DNA of 64,000 nt. Origin: Nitrobacter vulgaris. GTDB lineage: Bacteria; Pseudomonadota; Alphaproteobacteria; Rhizobiales; Xanthobacteraceae. Under the pieces are notes generated by a model, which was given only the letters and a program-made list of their open reading frames with translations, did not search any database and had not been told where the DNA came from. Each line of letters starts with the position of its first letter. Within the stretch, counting starts at the first letter, position 1. Location of the stretch: NCBI RefSeq assembly GCF_002028545.1, contig NZ_MWPQ01000069.1, positions 1 to 64,000 on the forward strand, written 5' to 3'. Positions 45,285 through 52,262 of the stretch are shown piece by piece. The position numbers were made by a program, and so were the translations under genes.

Positions 45285-45861
45285 GCTCGTTCTTGGGATG
45301 GTGTCGGGCTTTGCAGTGTTCGGCAGCCAGGTGGGGTTGGCTCAAACCCCTGCCACCTCACCTGGCGTTTATTCTCCCAAGGCCGCCGTCCAGTCGCCGC
45401 CGTTGCGCGTCGAGGTGATCGACGGCACGCGCTTCCGCGATATCGAAACGCACGAAGCCTATCGGCTCTACGGAATCGACACCTGCGCGCCCGATCAATC
45501 CGCACGCCTTGGCCGGCAGGCCTGGCCCTGCGGCACGATGGCGACGGCGTGGCTTGTGACCGCGACACTGAACACGTGGCTGGCTTGCGCCACGCTGCGC
45601 GATGAGGCCAGCGAACACCTGGTACGCTGCGCCTCCGCCGGTCATCCCGACATTGCCGCCGACATGGTTCGTGAAGGGGTGGCGGTGGCGATCCCGGCTT
45701 CGCAAGACGATCCTGGGATTCGCAGCTATGCGTTGGCCGAGCAGGAAGCGCGCAAAGCGTACCGTGGCTTGTGGTCGAGCACCTTCCAGATGCCGTGGGA
45801 CTGGCGCGCCAGCCGTGACGTCAAGTTGCAACCGATGGCGCGCGGCGAGGCAATACCATGA
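45271..45861 (+). CDS. Second exported SNase-like protein
   Basis: 196 residues; the ATG at 45271 overlaps the end of ssb by 14 bases. Leader 'LVLGMVSGFAVFGSQVGLAQ'. SNase-like core: 'EAYRLYGIDTCAPDQSARLG' RQAWPCGTMATAWL, 'LVRCASAGHPDIAADMVREG' and 'ALAEQEARKAYRGLW'. Related in build to the protein two genes upstream. Such proteins recur in rhizobial T4SS clusters. Whether the nuclease centre is active is unclear because the Glu43-like position is not obvious. Confidence 0.75.
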   Translation: MLPRKLVLGMVSGFAVFGSQVGLAQTPATSPGVYSPKAAVQSPPLRVEVIDGTRFRDIETHEAYRLYGIDTCAPDQSARLGRQAWPCGTMATAWLVTATLNTWLACATLRDEASEHLVRCASAGHPDIAADMVREGVAVAIPASQDDPGIRSYALAEQEARKAYRGLWSSTFQMPWDWRASRDVKLQPMARGEAIP

Positions 45862-46403
45862 TCCGGCGACACCCTTATCTGGTGACACCATTGTTGATTG
45901 CGCTGGCCGGTTGCGCCCCGGCTGCGCCCGTCGTCGACAATGGTCTGCCGATACCGGAGCCGCTTTACAGCCCCGAGCAGGTGAAGCCGGGTCGCCTGGA
46001 ATATGCCCGCGACCGTTCAACCTTCGCGCCGGTTCTGACGGAACGATTTCCGTATCCGACGCAGCCCGAGGCAAACGCGGCCTATCGTCGTCTGCTCGCA
46101 ACAGCGCCGGCGGATCATACCTACCCCACCTCGATTTGGCTGTTCGGCTGCAAGCCGGGCGCGATTGACGAACAAACCGCGCGGGTGACGCGCTACCACG
46201 GGCCCGTGGTCCATTGCGCGACGGATTTCCTGGACAGCGTGGGGCGTCGTACACGGCGCGAGACGGCAAACTTCTACTATTACGGGGCCGTCTGGAACAT
46301 GCAGCCCGTCTATCCGCCACGCAGTGCTGTGCCGTGGCGCAATCGCGAGCGGTCGCCCAAGGACTTCTGGTGGTGGGTCCCCGGCCGTCCGCGCTACGAA
46401 TAG
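45858..46403 (+). CDS. Lipoprotein of unknown function
   Basis: 181 residues with lipobox 'LLIALAGCAPAAP' (Cys19). The mature part contains 'ATAPADHTYPTSIWLFGCKP' and 'RETANFYYYGAVWNMQPVYP', rich in aromatic residues, and ends with a W/P/R-rich tail 'SPKDFWWWVPGRPRY'. No family recognised. ATGA overlap with the SNase-like gene places it in the same operon; likely anchored in the outer membrane next to the secretion channel. Confidence 0.75.
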   Translation: MIRRHPYLVTPLLIALAGCAPAAPVVDNGLPIPEPLYSPEQVKPGRLEYARDRSTFAPVLTERFPYPTQPEANAAYRRLLATAPADHTYPTSIWLFGCKPGAIDEQTARVTRYHGPVVHCATDFLDSVGRRTRRETANFYYYGAVWNMQPVYPPRSAVPWRNRERSPKDFWWWVPGRPRYE

Positions 46404-46442
46404 GAGGCGGGCGTGTGCGATGCGCTGGTGTCGACAAAGCAA

Positions 46443-46465
46443 AGACACTATATTAGATGTCGGTA
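46443..46465. promoter_or_regulatory. Copy 2 of the 23-nt AT-rich motif
   Basis: AGACACTATATTAGATGTCG plus GTA, 20 of 23 bases identical to 43741-43763, in the gap after the lipoprotein gene and 62 bases before the ATG at 46527. It suggests a second promoter inside the cluster under the same control as virB1. Confidence 0.6.
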
Positions 46466-46526
46466 TATTTCGTGCGCGCTTTTTCGTCATCCTGGGCGCT
46501 TTGCACGCGTCTTGATCGCGGGGGCA

Positions 46527-47081
46527 ATGATGGTCGATCTTTCCATTGGCGCTCACGCGCAATCGCTAACGCCCGACCCAGGGGCCTGGCGGCCGATGTC
46601 ATATGCGGACCTTCAAAAGCCGTCACCGCAGACCGCGACCTACCTGGACATTTGGAAAGACGCCGTCGATGCCAACAACCGCGCCTACAAGGCGCGTGGC
46701 GACCAGAGATTCTCCGATGGTAATGCGCCCGCCACGGAAGCGCATTTCGTGATCTGGAGTTCCACGAAATCCGTCGTGCTCTCAATCCTCAACACGGTCA
46801 CCGGCTGCACGCTCAAGGAACTGCGCGCGGCCGCCGGCGCCACCGTAAAACGCTGCCCGCTGCGAATCGCCATCTACGAGGGACTCCAGGTCCGCACCCT
46901 CGACGGCGGCCACGCCTGCTTCCTCGAACTCGCTTCGCCCGTCGCCGGGGCGAGCGTGACGCCGCAGGCTGCTTCCTACGCGTCCTACGACGTCGCCACC
47001 AAGACCGTGAAAGCCGGCCTCATCATCGATCATCAGGCCGTCGATGGCTGCTCACAAAACATCGCCCTTTATCCGCCATGA
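46527..47081 (+). CDS. Exported Cys-containing protein, paralog of the next gene
   Basis: About 184 residues. Starting at 46527 leaves a hydrophobic leader ending 'SIGAHAQ'; an upstream frame from a GTG at 46413 would give a better n-region (RHPGRFARVLIAG) but runs through the 23-nt motif, so the start is uncertain. Mature protein: 'WRPMSYADLQKPSPQTATYL', 'VTGCTLKELRAAAGATVKRC' PLRIAIYEG, HACFLE, then DGCSQNIAL. The CPLRI block, YxxYD and a final Cys align with the next gene. Function unknown; periplasmic location inferred. Confidence 0.65.
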   Translation: MMVDLSIGAHAQSLTPDPGAWRPMSYADLQKPSPQTATYLDIWKDAVDANNRAYKARGDQRFSDGNAPATEAHFVIWSSTKSVVLSILNTVTGCTLKELRAAAGATVKRCPLRIAIYEGLQVRTLDGGHACFLELASPVAGASVTPQAASYASYDVATKTVKAGLIIDHQAVDGCSQNIALYPP

Positions 47082-47224
47082 AACGCTGCCCATCCATCCA
47101 TCATGGTGCCACACCCGCTGACGGCGCCGCCAAGGCGACCCCTTCGGGGCGCGCTGGCGCGCGGCCTGGACCGCGCTCGCGGCCGTGTCATGCTGATCGG
47201 CAATCTCAGCATCAGGAGGCTTCG

Positions 47225-47791
47225 ATGCGATTCAAGTTGACTGTTTCGATCATCGCGCTGCTCGCCATTCCAGGTGTTGCAGCCGCGCAGGATCAATCTG
47301 CCGATGGCTGGCAGGCGATGAGCTATTACAGTTTCCAGGTTCCGTCGACGACCGACCCGCTGCAGACGCTGGTCTGGCCCGACGTGATCCGCGAGGCCAA
47401 CGCCTACGTGACCACCGAGCTCAAGCGACCCCTCGGCGGCAAAAACGCGCTGGTGACCGCGCTCGCATCGACCTATCGCGACGGCGACCGCACCATCATC
47501 GTCAGCACGGCGCTCTCGCGTGCTTGCGAAAGCGGGGCCAACGACAAGGGCGCCGGGATCGAACCGTCGACCTGCCCTCTGCGCATCGTGACCATCGAGA
47601 ACGGCAAGGTCCTGACCATCAAGTCAGACACCGGCTGCTACACGGACCACACCGACCCCGACCTTCCAGCGAAAAACCGCAACGACAACTCCTACACGCG
47701 TTACGACCCGGCCGCGGGCACGATCAGCTTCCGCACCACCATCGGAGGCCGCGATGTGCCGAGTTGCGCGCGGACGTACTCCCTGAAGTGA
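47225..47791 (+). CDS. Exported Cys-containing protein, paralog of the preceding gene
   Basis: 188 residues; ATG at 47225 with AGGAGG seven bases upstream and leader 'LTVSIIALLAIPGVAAAQ'. Mature protein: 'GWQAMSYYSFQVPSTTDPLQ', 'SRACESGANDKGAGIEPSTC' PLRIVTIENG, DTGCYTD, 'NSYTRYDPAAGTISFRTTIG' and VPSCARTYSL. It shares the four cysteine positions and the CPLRI block with its neighbour, indicating tandem duplication. No known domain. Confidence 0.75.
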   Translation: MRFKLTVSIIALLAIPGVAAAQDQSADGWQAMSYYSFQVPSTTDPLQTLVWPDVIREANAYVTTELKRPLGGKNALVTALASTYRDGDRTIIVSTALSRACESGANDKGAGIEPSTCPLRIVTIENGKVLTIKSDTGCYTDHTDPDLPAKNRNDNSYTRYDPAAGTISFRTTIGGRDVPSCARTYSLK

Positions 47792-47814
47792 CGCCCCAGG
47801 ATGCGGAGGAAACC

Positions 47815-48519
47815 ATGCGCACGCGTCTCGTCAGCCTGCTGTTGGCGTTTGTCTTTTACGCGGGCTTTCTGTGGCTTGGAGCCGAGCAGGCGACGGCGGG
47901 GCAATACTGCGAGCGCACCAACTACTCCGCCCAGGATATCACCGACGCCGTAAGAAATTCCCCGCTACGGGACGACCTCAAGGGAACGTCATGCTCGCTT
48001 GGCGGCCTGGGTCGCTTCGAGTCGGGCGGCAACAAAGGCAACTACAATGGCAGCTGCTGCACCGGCATCTTCCAGCTCAACAATGCCAACGTCCAGAAGT
48101 ACGCTGGGACCGACCGAGCCGGCTACGGCTGCATGTCGTTGCAGGACCAGGTCGATTCTTGGGCGAGGCTGACCAACGACGGCTACAACTCGCCTGCCGT
48201 CCGGCACCTCGCCTCGATGTCGACCTTCGATGGCCAGAAGGTCGACGCCAGCTTGATCGCGGCGTGCATCCAACTCGGTACCGGCAATTGCCAGAAGATG
48301 CTGAATTCAGGCAAATGCTCCGGATTCGCCGACATCAACGGCACGACCATTTGCAAGATGGCCAATAATGCGCGCGCGATGGGAGATCCGAACTGCCAGG
48401 ATGGTCAAGTCGTCTGCGGTCCCTCCGGGCCGGGCGACTTTCCGACCACGACCGGCATCGCCGCCAACCCGCCGACAGCTTCGAGCGCATCGATCATCGT
48501 GAACCCGACCGACGTCTAG
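47815..48519 (+). CDS. Exported lysozyme-like (transglycosylase-fold) protein
   Basis: 234 residues; start fixed by GGAGGA at 47805. Leader 'LLLAFVFYAGFLWLGAEQAT' AG. The motif 'LGRFESGGNKGNYNGSCCTG' IFQLNNANV matches the catalytic region of SLT/lysozyme-like domains (E-SGG--..-G-FQ-). Many cysteines suggest disulfides. A Ser/Pro/Thr-rich tail follows. It is the last gene of the plus-strand cluster and a second murein hydrolase besides VirB1. Confidence 0.7.
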   Translation: MRTRLVSLLLAFVFYAGFLWLGAEQATAGQYCERTNYSAQDITDAVRNSPLRDDLKGTSCSLGGLGRFESGGNKGNYNGSCCTGIFQLNNANVQKYAGTDRAGYGCMSLQDQVDSWARLTNDGYNSPAVRHLASMSTFDGQKVDASLIAACIQLGTGNCQKMLNSGKCSGFADINGTTICKMANNARAMGDPNCQDGQVVCGPSGPGDFPTTTGIAANPPTASSASIIVNPTDV

Positions 48520-48531
48520 GCGGCCGCGCGG

Positions 48532-48783
48532 TCAATTCACCTCGGACGGCTCGCGGATGATGAAGGGCGCGAAAAAGTTCAGCTGCTCCTCGATCGCAGC
48601 GCAGAGATCGCCGCCGCGATAGTGCGCATGCACCAGCGCCCAAAATACGACCTCGTCCGAGCGGCCGGCGAACAGGGCTTTCTGCAGCGTCCTGCCGATC
48701 AGGGTGACCGCTCTCAGGTGGTCGTAGCGGGCGTGCAGTTCGCGGGCGATGATTTTGGTGTCGGCGGTCCGAATCACAGGCAT
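48532..48783 (-). CDS. Small conserved cytosolic protein, unknown
   Basis: 83 residues from the ATG at 48783 (AAAGGAG just upstream). Reads 'IRTADTKIIARELHARYDHL' RAVTLIGRTLQKALFAGRSDEVVFW and ends FFAPFIIREPSEVN. No recognised domain; mostly helical. It faces the end of the lysozyme-like gene and lies downstream of a frameshifted gene in the same direction. Confidence 0.6.
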   Translation of the reverse strand: MPVIRTADTKIIARELHARYDHLRAVTLIGRTLQKALFAGRSDEVVFWALVHAHYRGGDLCAAIEEQLNFFAPFIIREPSEVN

Positions 48784-48805
48784 CTCCTTTCGCACTCGTT
48801 TTCGT

Positions 48806-49074
48806 TCACCCGGCTGCGGGCACACTGCGTCCGAAAGGCGGTCTCGCGCTGCCGGCCTGGGTCGCCTTGAGTGTCTCGCGGCTTAAGGATATCGGCAGCA
48901 CGACGACCTCGCCGCGCCGATGCGCTTCGCGAATGTCGAACTGTCGTGCTCGAGGCCGTCAGGCTGGCGCAGGTCCTCCTCCCGGCCCTTCTTCTCGACC
49001 GTGGCGAAACGAAAAGCCTGGTCAATCGGCGCAGCGTGACGGCGGATGTCCAAGTCGGGAATGACCGTGAGCAT
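48806..49074 (-). pseudogene. Frameshifted small gene (about 90 residues when restored)
   Basis: From the ATG at 49074 (GAGGAGT upstream) the frame reads 'MLTVIPDLDIRRHAAPIDQA' FRFATVEKKGREEDLRQPDGLEHDSSTF. Near 48934 one base appears lost; the conserved continuation 'REAHRRGEVVVLPISLSRET' LKATQAG lies in the next frame and ends at 48806. The unshifted frame instead gives a basic tail ending at 48883. Either a recent mutation or a sequencing error. Function unknown. Confidence 0.6.
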
Positions 49075-49210
49075 CGATGACTCCTCGGCTTTGTTAGACA
49101 AGACGACTTCGCCACGCATGACGCGGTGCCGGTATGGTCAGAAAAGACCATTGCCAGCGAGAGTTCCGTATTGCAGACGCCGTGCCAAAGACCGCAAAGG
49201 CAGGCTTGGG

Positions 49211-49513
49211 CTAGCCGGCGCCGGAGGCCGATGGGCAACCCTCAGGCGGAAGAGCGACGCCGTGGCCGTCGGGCAGGTAGCCGAGCTCGTCGCATAGATC
49301 GCGGAAGACAACGCGCCGGCGCTCCTTCTCGGCCTCGGCAGATGCGCAACGGAGAAGGTGCTGCTCCTCGGTTGTGCCCTCGGGCCAGCAGGCCGGGCAA
49401 CTCGCTGTGTGGAGCGCGCGCTCCCATGACGCCAGCGCCTCGACGTAGGCGCGGTGGGCTGAGACCGCCTGCGACTCGAGCGCGCTGTCGCGTCGCTCCC
49501 CTGCCTTGGCCAC
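49211..49513 (-). CDS. Small protein with CxxC, unknown
   Basis: About 100 residues from a GTG at 49513 with GGGAGAG upstream. Helical: 'VSAHRAYVEALASWERALHT' followed by ASCPACWPEGTTEEQHLLRCASAEAEKERRRVVF. The CPAC motif and the later Cys suggest a small zinc-binding or redox protein. A longer open frame to 49825 exists but overlaps the structured region and looks non-coding. Confidence 0.55.
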   Translation of the reverse strand: MAKAGERRDSALESQAVSAHRAYVEALASWERALHTASCPACWPEGTTEEQHLLRCASAEAEKERRRVVFRDLCDELGYLPDGHGVALPPEGCPSASGAG

Positions 49514-49582
49514 TCGATCTCTCCCGGCGAAAACAGTGTTTGCGGTACGCCCCCGCAAACAAACTCGGTGACTCTTGGTGAT

Positions 49583-49661
49583 CGGGGAGTTGGAAACCGT
49601 ACGAAACGGCCCTGTGGCCTTTAGTTCGGGTGAACCTGTTGCATGCGCCACAGGCTCCCCG
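49583..49661. ncRNA. Candidate structured RNA element (nested stems)
   Basis: An outer stem CGGGGAG (49583-49589) / CTCCCCG (49655-49661) encloses a small hairpin CCGT(acgaa)ACGG (49597-49609) and a longer stem CCTGTGGC (49611-49618) / GCCACAGG (49647-49654), which itself holds GTTC(gggt)GAAC (49624-49635). All pairs are perfect. This three-way-junction fold in a stretch without a good gene suggests a transcribed RNA. Strand is undetermined, and no known RNA family was recognised. Confidence 0.4.
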
Positions 49662-49894
49662 ACCATAAGGTCAAGGAGTGCGGCGCCGTAACGGCCGGCA
49701 CCAAACCGTTCGTAGGGGTTTCCACGCCCCAGGGCGGCGCGTACCGCCCCGCACGACTCATAACCCCTTGCGGGGCCGCGTTCCAGATGCATTCGGTAAA
49801 GCAGCCGACCGCGATGCCGATGCAAAGGCTTGCACCACAGCGGAAATCAGGGCGCACCACGCGGGCGGGGTGGCAGGCGAAGCCCCGGGCTGGA
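49662..49894. other. Hairpin-rich stretch without assignable gene
   Basis: Further hairpins follow the nested element: GTGCGGCGCCG/CGGCCGGCAC around TAA (49678-49701), a GGGCGG/CCGCCC hairpin near 49732-49749, and CCCC/GGGG near 49770. Open frames exist on both strands but none has a ribosome site or a recognised protein. It may belong to the same structured transcript. Confidence 0.35.
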
Positions 49895-50052
49895 CTCAGT
49901 CGGCCGCGCTATCGCGGCCAGTCCGCACCGTCTCGACGCCGAGCGAGTCTGGAGACAGCGGACGCAGCAGCTCGGACTCGGGGCGTGTCAGATAGAATCC
50001 AGTGCGCCCAGTCGGACGGCCGCAGCACCACGACCTGGCGGTCGTGGTAGCG
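49895..50052 (-). pseudogene. C-terminal remnant of an SOS response-associated peptidase (SRAP/YedK) gene
   Basis: The minus strand encodes 'RYHDRQVVVLRPSDWAHWI' and, after an extra base near 49996, 'YLTRPESELLRPLSPDSLGV' ETVRTGRDSAAD and a stop at 49895. The first block is the conserved H-R-PVIL--W--WL region of SRAP domain proteins (HMCES/YedK, which crosslink to abasic sites). The active N-terminal Cys half is absent. Such genes are common on rhizobial plasmids. Confidence 0.5.
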
Positions 50053-50375
50053 AACGCCGGAGGCCCGCCTCATCGACCACGATGCGCATGAAGCCGCGGC
50101 TAAAGCGTGGTCCGGGGTCGTCGGACGGCAATAGCGCTATCGAGGGCTATCCCGGCGATCGGTGGAAGTGTGTCCTGCACCGAGTCTGCGCCTGTGGTGT
50201 CAGCGCAGAGTCCGATCTACAATCACTGCCGGTTTGCGCGCACGCGTGAGAGTGGCGCCGGCGACTGGTCAGCGTTGAGACTGTGATGTTCGGCGCACCG
50301 TCCGGGGAAGGACCTCCCGCTCTCGAATGGGCTTTCCTTGGTCCGGGCACGGCCTTCCACGATCAACCCGCATAT
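50053..50375. other. Stretch with no assignable gene left of the IS1111-type element
   Basis: Sequence between the SRAP remnant and the insertion sequence. Frames on both strands look non-coding. Possibly the eroded N-terminal part of the SRAP gene or its neighbour. Confidence 0.35.
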
Positions 50376-50389
50376 GTGGAACGGCCCGC
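50376..50389. repeat. Subterminal inverted repeat of IS1111-type element, left copy
   Basis: GTGGAACGGCCCGC, exact reverse complement of 51743-51756, 254 bases beyond the transposase stop codon. Confidence 0.8.
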
Positions 50390-50642
50390 GGTGCAAGGAT
50401 ACATTTCAGTCGATTTCACCACATGAGGACGGTGCGGTCATATGTCCGGCCTACTTGCGCGGTGGTTGACCGCTGGCCTCGATGAAGTCCGCGAAGCAGG
50501 TGGCTGGATCAAGGGGGCGCGCTTTGTGCGCGTCACGGGTTTCGGCCTGGCCTGTTTCGGGATTTCGTCCCGTGGTTCATCGTCTGTTGTGCACCTCGCT
50601 CATGCCGGCAGTTGCCGGGCAGCTCGTGTCGGCGGCTGCGAC
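50390..50642 (-). ncRNA. Candidate bridge-RNA region of the IS1111-type element
   Basis: Non-coding 3' flank inside the element. Hairpins include GGCGCGC/GCGCGTC near 50515, CGGGA(tttcg)TCCCG near 50560 and a GCCGG/CCGGC-type stem near 50605. IS1111 elements are known to carry the guide (bridge) RNA in this flank. The exact ends and loops cannot be fixed by eye. Confidence 0.4.
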
Positions 50643-51680
50643 CTATGCAGGAGCTGAATCCGCCGTAATAGGATTGCGATATACTCCACCTTTGTTCAGC
50701 AACGCCCAGATCATCCGGGCGATCTTGTTGGCGAGAGCGACTGCCACCACCTTAAATGGCCGTCGGCCCAGCATGCCCTTCAACCAGGGCCATACTCTGT
50801 CATGATATCGAACATGGCGAAGCACAGATGCTGCTCCGGTCGTTAGCAATGATCGCAAGTCCCGATTGCCCATTTTCGATATTTGACCAAGCCGTTCTTT
50901 ACCTCCGCTCGAATGGGCTTTCGGGGTCAATCCTATCCATGCAGCAAAGTGGCGCGCTGATTTGAAGCCAGCGGGATCGGGAACGAACGCCTTGACGGCG
51001 GTTGCGATGATGGCTCCGACGCCGGGGATTGTCGTAAGGCGCCGCATATCGTCGTCTCGACGAGCTTGCACGACAATTTCACGTTCGAGCTTGTCAATCC
51101 GCGCGGCAAGCATTTCGATTTGATCGACGATTTCGGTGAGGGCGAAGCGCGCGGCGGGAGGTAGTCGCGCATCATCCTCATCCCGAATGATGGCTGCCAG
51201 GGCCTTGACGTTGGCGATGCCGGTTGGAGCGATGATGCCCAGTTCGCCCATATGGGCACGCAGGGCATTGATTGCCTGGGTTCTCTGGCGCACGTGCAGG
51301 GCGCGCGTTTTCAGAACCATCACCGCAGCTTGCTGCTCAGCCGTCTTGACCGGCACGAAGCGCATGGTCTTCCGCGTCACCGCCTCGCTGATGGCCTCCG
51401 CATCGGCGGCATCGGTCTTGCCGCGCTTGACGAACGGCTTCACATATTGAGGCGGTAGCAGTTTAACGTCATGGCGGAAAACTGAGATCTCCCGCGCCCA
51501 GTAGTGCGCGCTCGCGCATGCCTCAATCCCGACTAGGCACGGCGGCAGTCTTTCAAAGAAGCGCAAAACTTCTGCGCGTCGCAGCTTTCGGTTGAACAGT
51601 GGTGCGCCATCAGCATCGACGCCATGAACCTGAAAAACCTGTTTGGCCAAGTCCAGCCCAATAGTGGTAACTTCTTTCAC
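50643..51680 (-). CDS. IS110-family transposase (DEDD, IS1111 subgroup)
   Basis: 345 residues from the GTG at 51680 (AAGGAGG ten bases upstream). RuvC-like DEDD N-terminal domain 'VTTIGLDLAKQVFQVHGVDA' and 'VKRGKTDAADAEAISEAVTR'; C-terminal Transposase_20 domain 'TIPGVGAIIATAVKAFVPDP', 'FAAWIGLTPKAHSSGGKERL' with the conserved serine. Full length and without frameshift, so it should be active. A longer frame to 51764 runs across the terminal repeat and is not used. Confidence 0.93.
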   Translation of the reverse strand: MKEVTTIGLDLAKQVFQVHGVDADGAPLFNRKLRRAEVLRFFERLPPCLVGIEACASAHYWAREISVFRHDVKLLPPQYVKPFVKRGKTDAADAEAISEAVTRKTMRFVPVKTAEQQAAVMVLKTRALHVRQRTQAINALRAHMGELGIIAPTGIANVKALAAIIRDEDDARLPPAARFALTEIVDQIEMLAARIDKLEREIVVQARRDDDMRRLTTIPGVGAIIATAVKAFVPDPAGFKSARHFAAWIGLTPKAHSSGGKERLGQISKMGNRDLRSLLTTGAASVLRHVRYHDRVWPWLKGMLGRRPFKVVAVALANKIARMIWALLNKGGVYRNPITADSAPA

Positions 51681-51742
51681 GGAACGGTCCCTCCTTGTGG
51701 CGTTTGCAACAACGACCACGTTAGCACTTTGATGCTGTCGGA

Positions 51743-51756
51743 GCGGGCCGTTCCAC
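51743..51756. repeat. Subterminal inverted repeat of IS1111-type element, right copy
   Basis: GCGGGCCGTTCCAC, exact reverse complement of 50376-50389, about 63 bases before the transposase start codon. Confidence 0.8.
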
Positions 51757-51886
51757 CACATCAAGGGGTTCGCTACGCAAGCGTGCGACCTCTCCGGCTT
51801 CGCCTGCGAGGTGACCGCGGCCGCGCCCGGACACGTCGGCGCCTGTCGAGCGGGGATGGTCCCCGCCCCAAGACGGGAGCCTCACG

Positions 51887-52063
51887 ATGTCGCAGAATCT
51901 CAACCTCGCCCAGGAAAACGCCTTCAACCTCGCCCGCACCTTGATGGTGCCCGTGGTGCTCTTCCAGGTCGACGACGCGTTCGGCGTGATGGTCGCGAGC
52001 GAGTACGACGGCGAAGAAGATTCGATCGTCCACGAGTACGACCCGTGGTCCCCGGCTCATTGA
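51887..52063 (+). CDS. Small protein (58 residues), unknown
   Basis: ATG at 51887 with GGGAG eight bases upstream. Encodes 'MSQNLNLAQENAFNLARTLM' VPVVLFQVDDAFGVMVASEYDGEEDSIVHEYDPWSP. Compact mixed alpha/beta look, acidic. Found just after the insertion sequence and before the Toprim gene. Not a recognised family; similar tiny proteins accompany DUF1419/DUF3085 genes on rhizobial plasmids, from memory. Confidence 0.6.
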   Translation: MSQNLNLAQENAFNLARTLMVPVVLFQVDDAFGVMVASEYDGEEDSIVHEYDPWSPAH

Positions 52064-52262
52064 GCCGGGCGACCGGTGCCGCTGGCGCGGCGCCCGATGC
52101 AAGGGAGGCTGCGCCGCGGTCGAAACGAAATCATCGCAACGACTTGCCAGCGCGCCCTTGCATCCGGCACGCTTCGCGGCAGGCGGGTGGCGTCCCGTCG
52201 CGGTGTGGCGAGGGGCGTCAACCGAAGAAAGGACCGGGCGGGATGCCCGCGTAGTGAAGACT

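Larger units (their letters stand above)
50376..51756 (-). mobile_element. IS110-family, IS1111-subgroup insertion sequence
   Basis: A perfect 14-bp inverted repeat GTGGAACGGCCCGC (50376-50389) / GCGGGCCGTTCCAC (51743-51756) brackets an intact IS110-type transposase gene. Subterminal inverted repeats are specific to the IS1111 subgroup; the true tips should lie a few bases outside them. Size about 1.4 kb. Between the left repeat and the transposase stop are about 250 non-coding, hairpin-rich bases on the 3' side of the gene, where IS1111 elements encode their bridge RNA. Confidence 0.8.

Noticed and set aside
49583-49661. tRNA-like or group II intron interpretation of the nested stems
   Set aside because: Arm lengths and T-loop do not fit a tRNA, and no domain V or intron-encoded protein is present.
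49643-50249. Overlapping plus-strand frames of 105-139 codons
   Set aside because: All three frames are open together, which is typical of GC-rich non-coding DNA; hairpins and an SRAP remnant on the other strand explain the region better.
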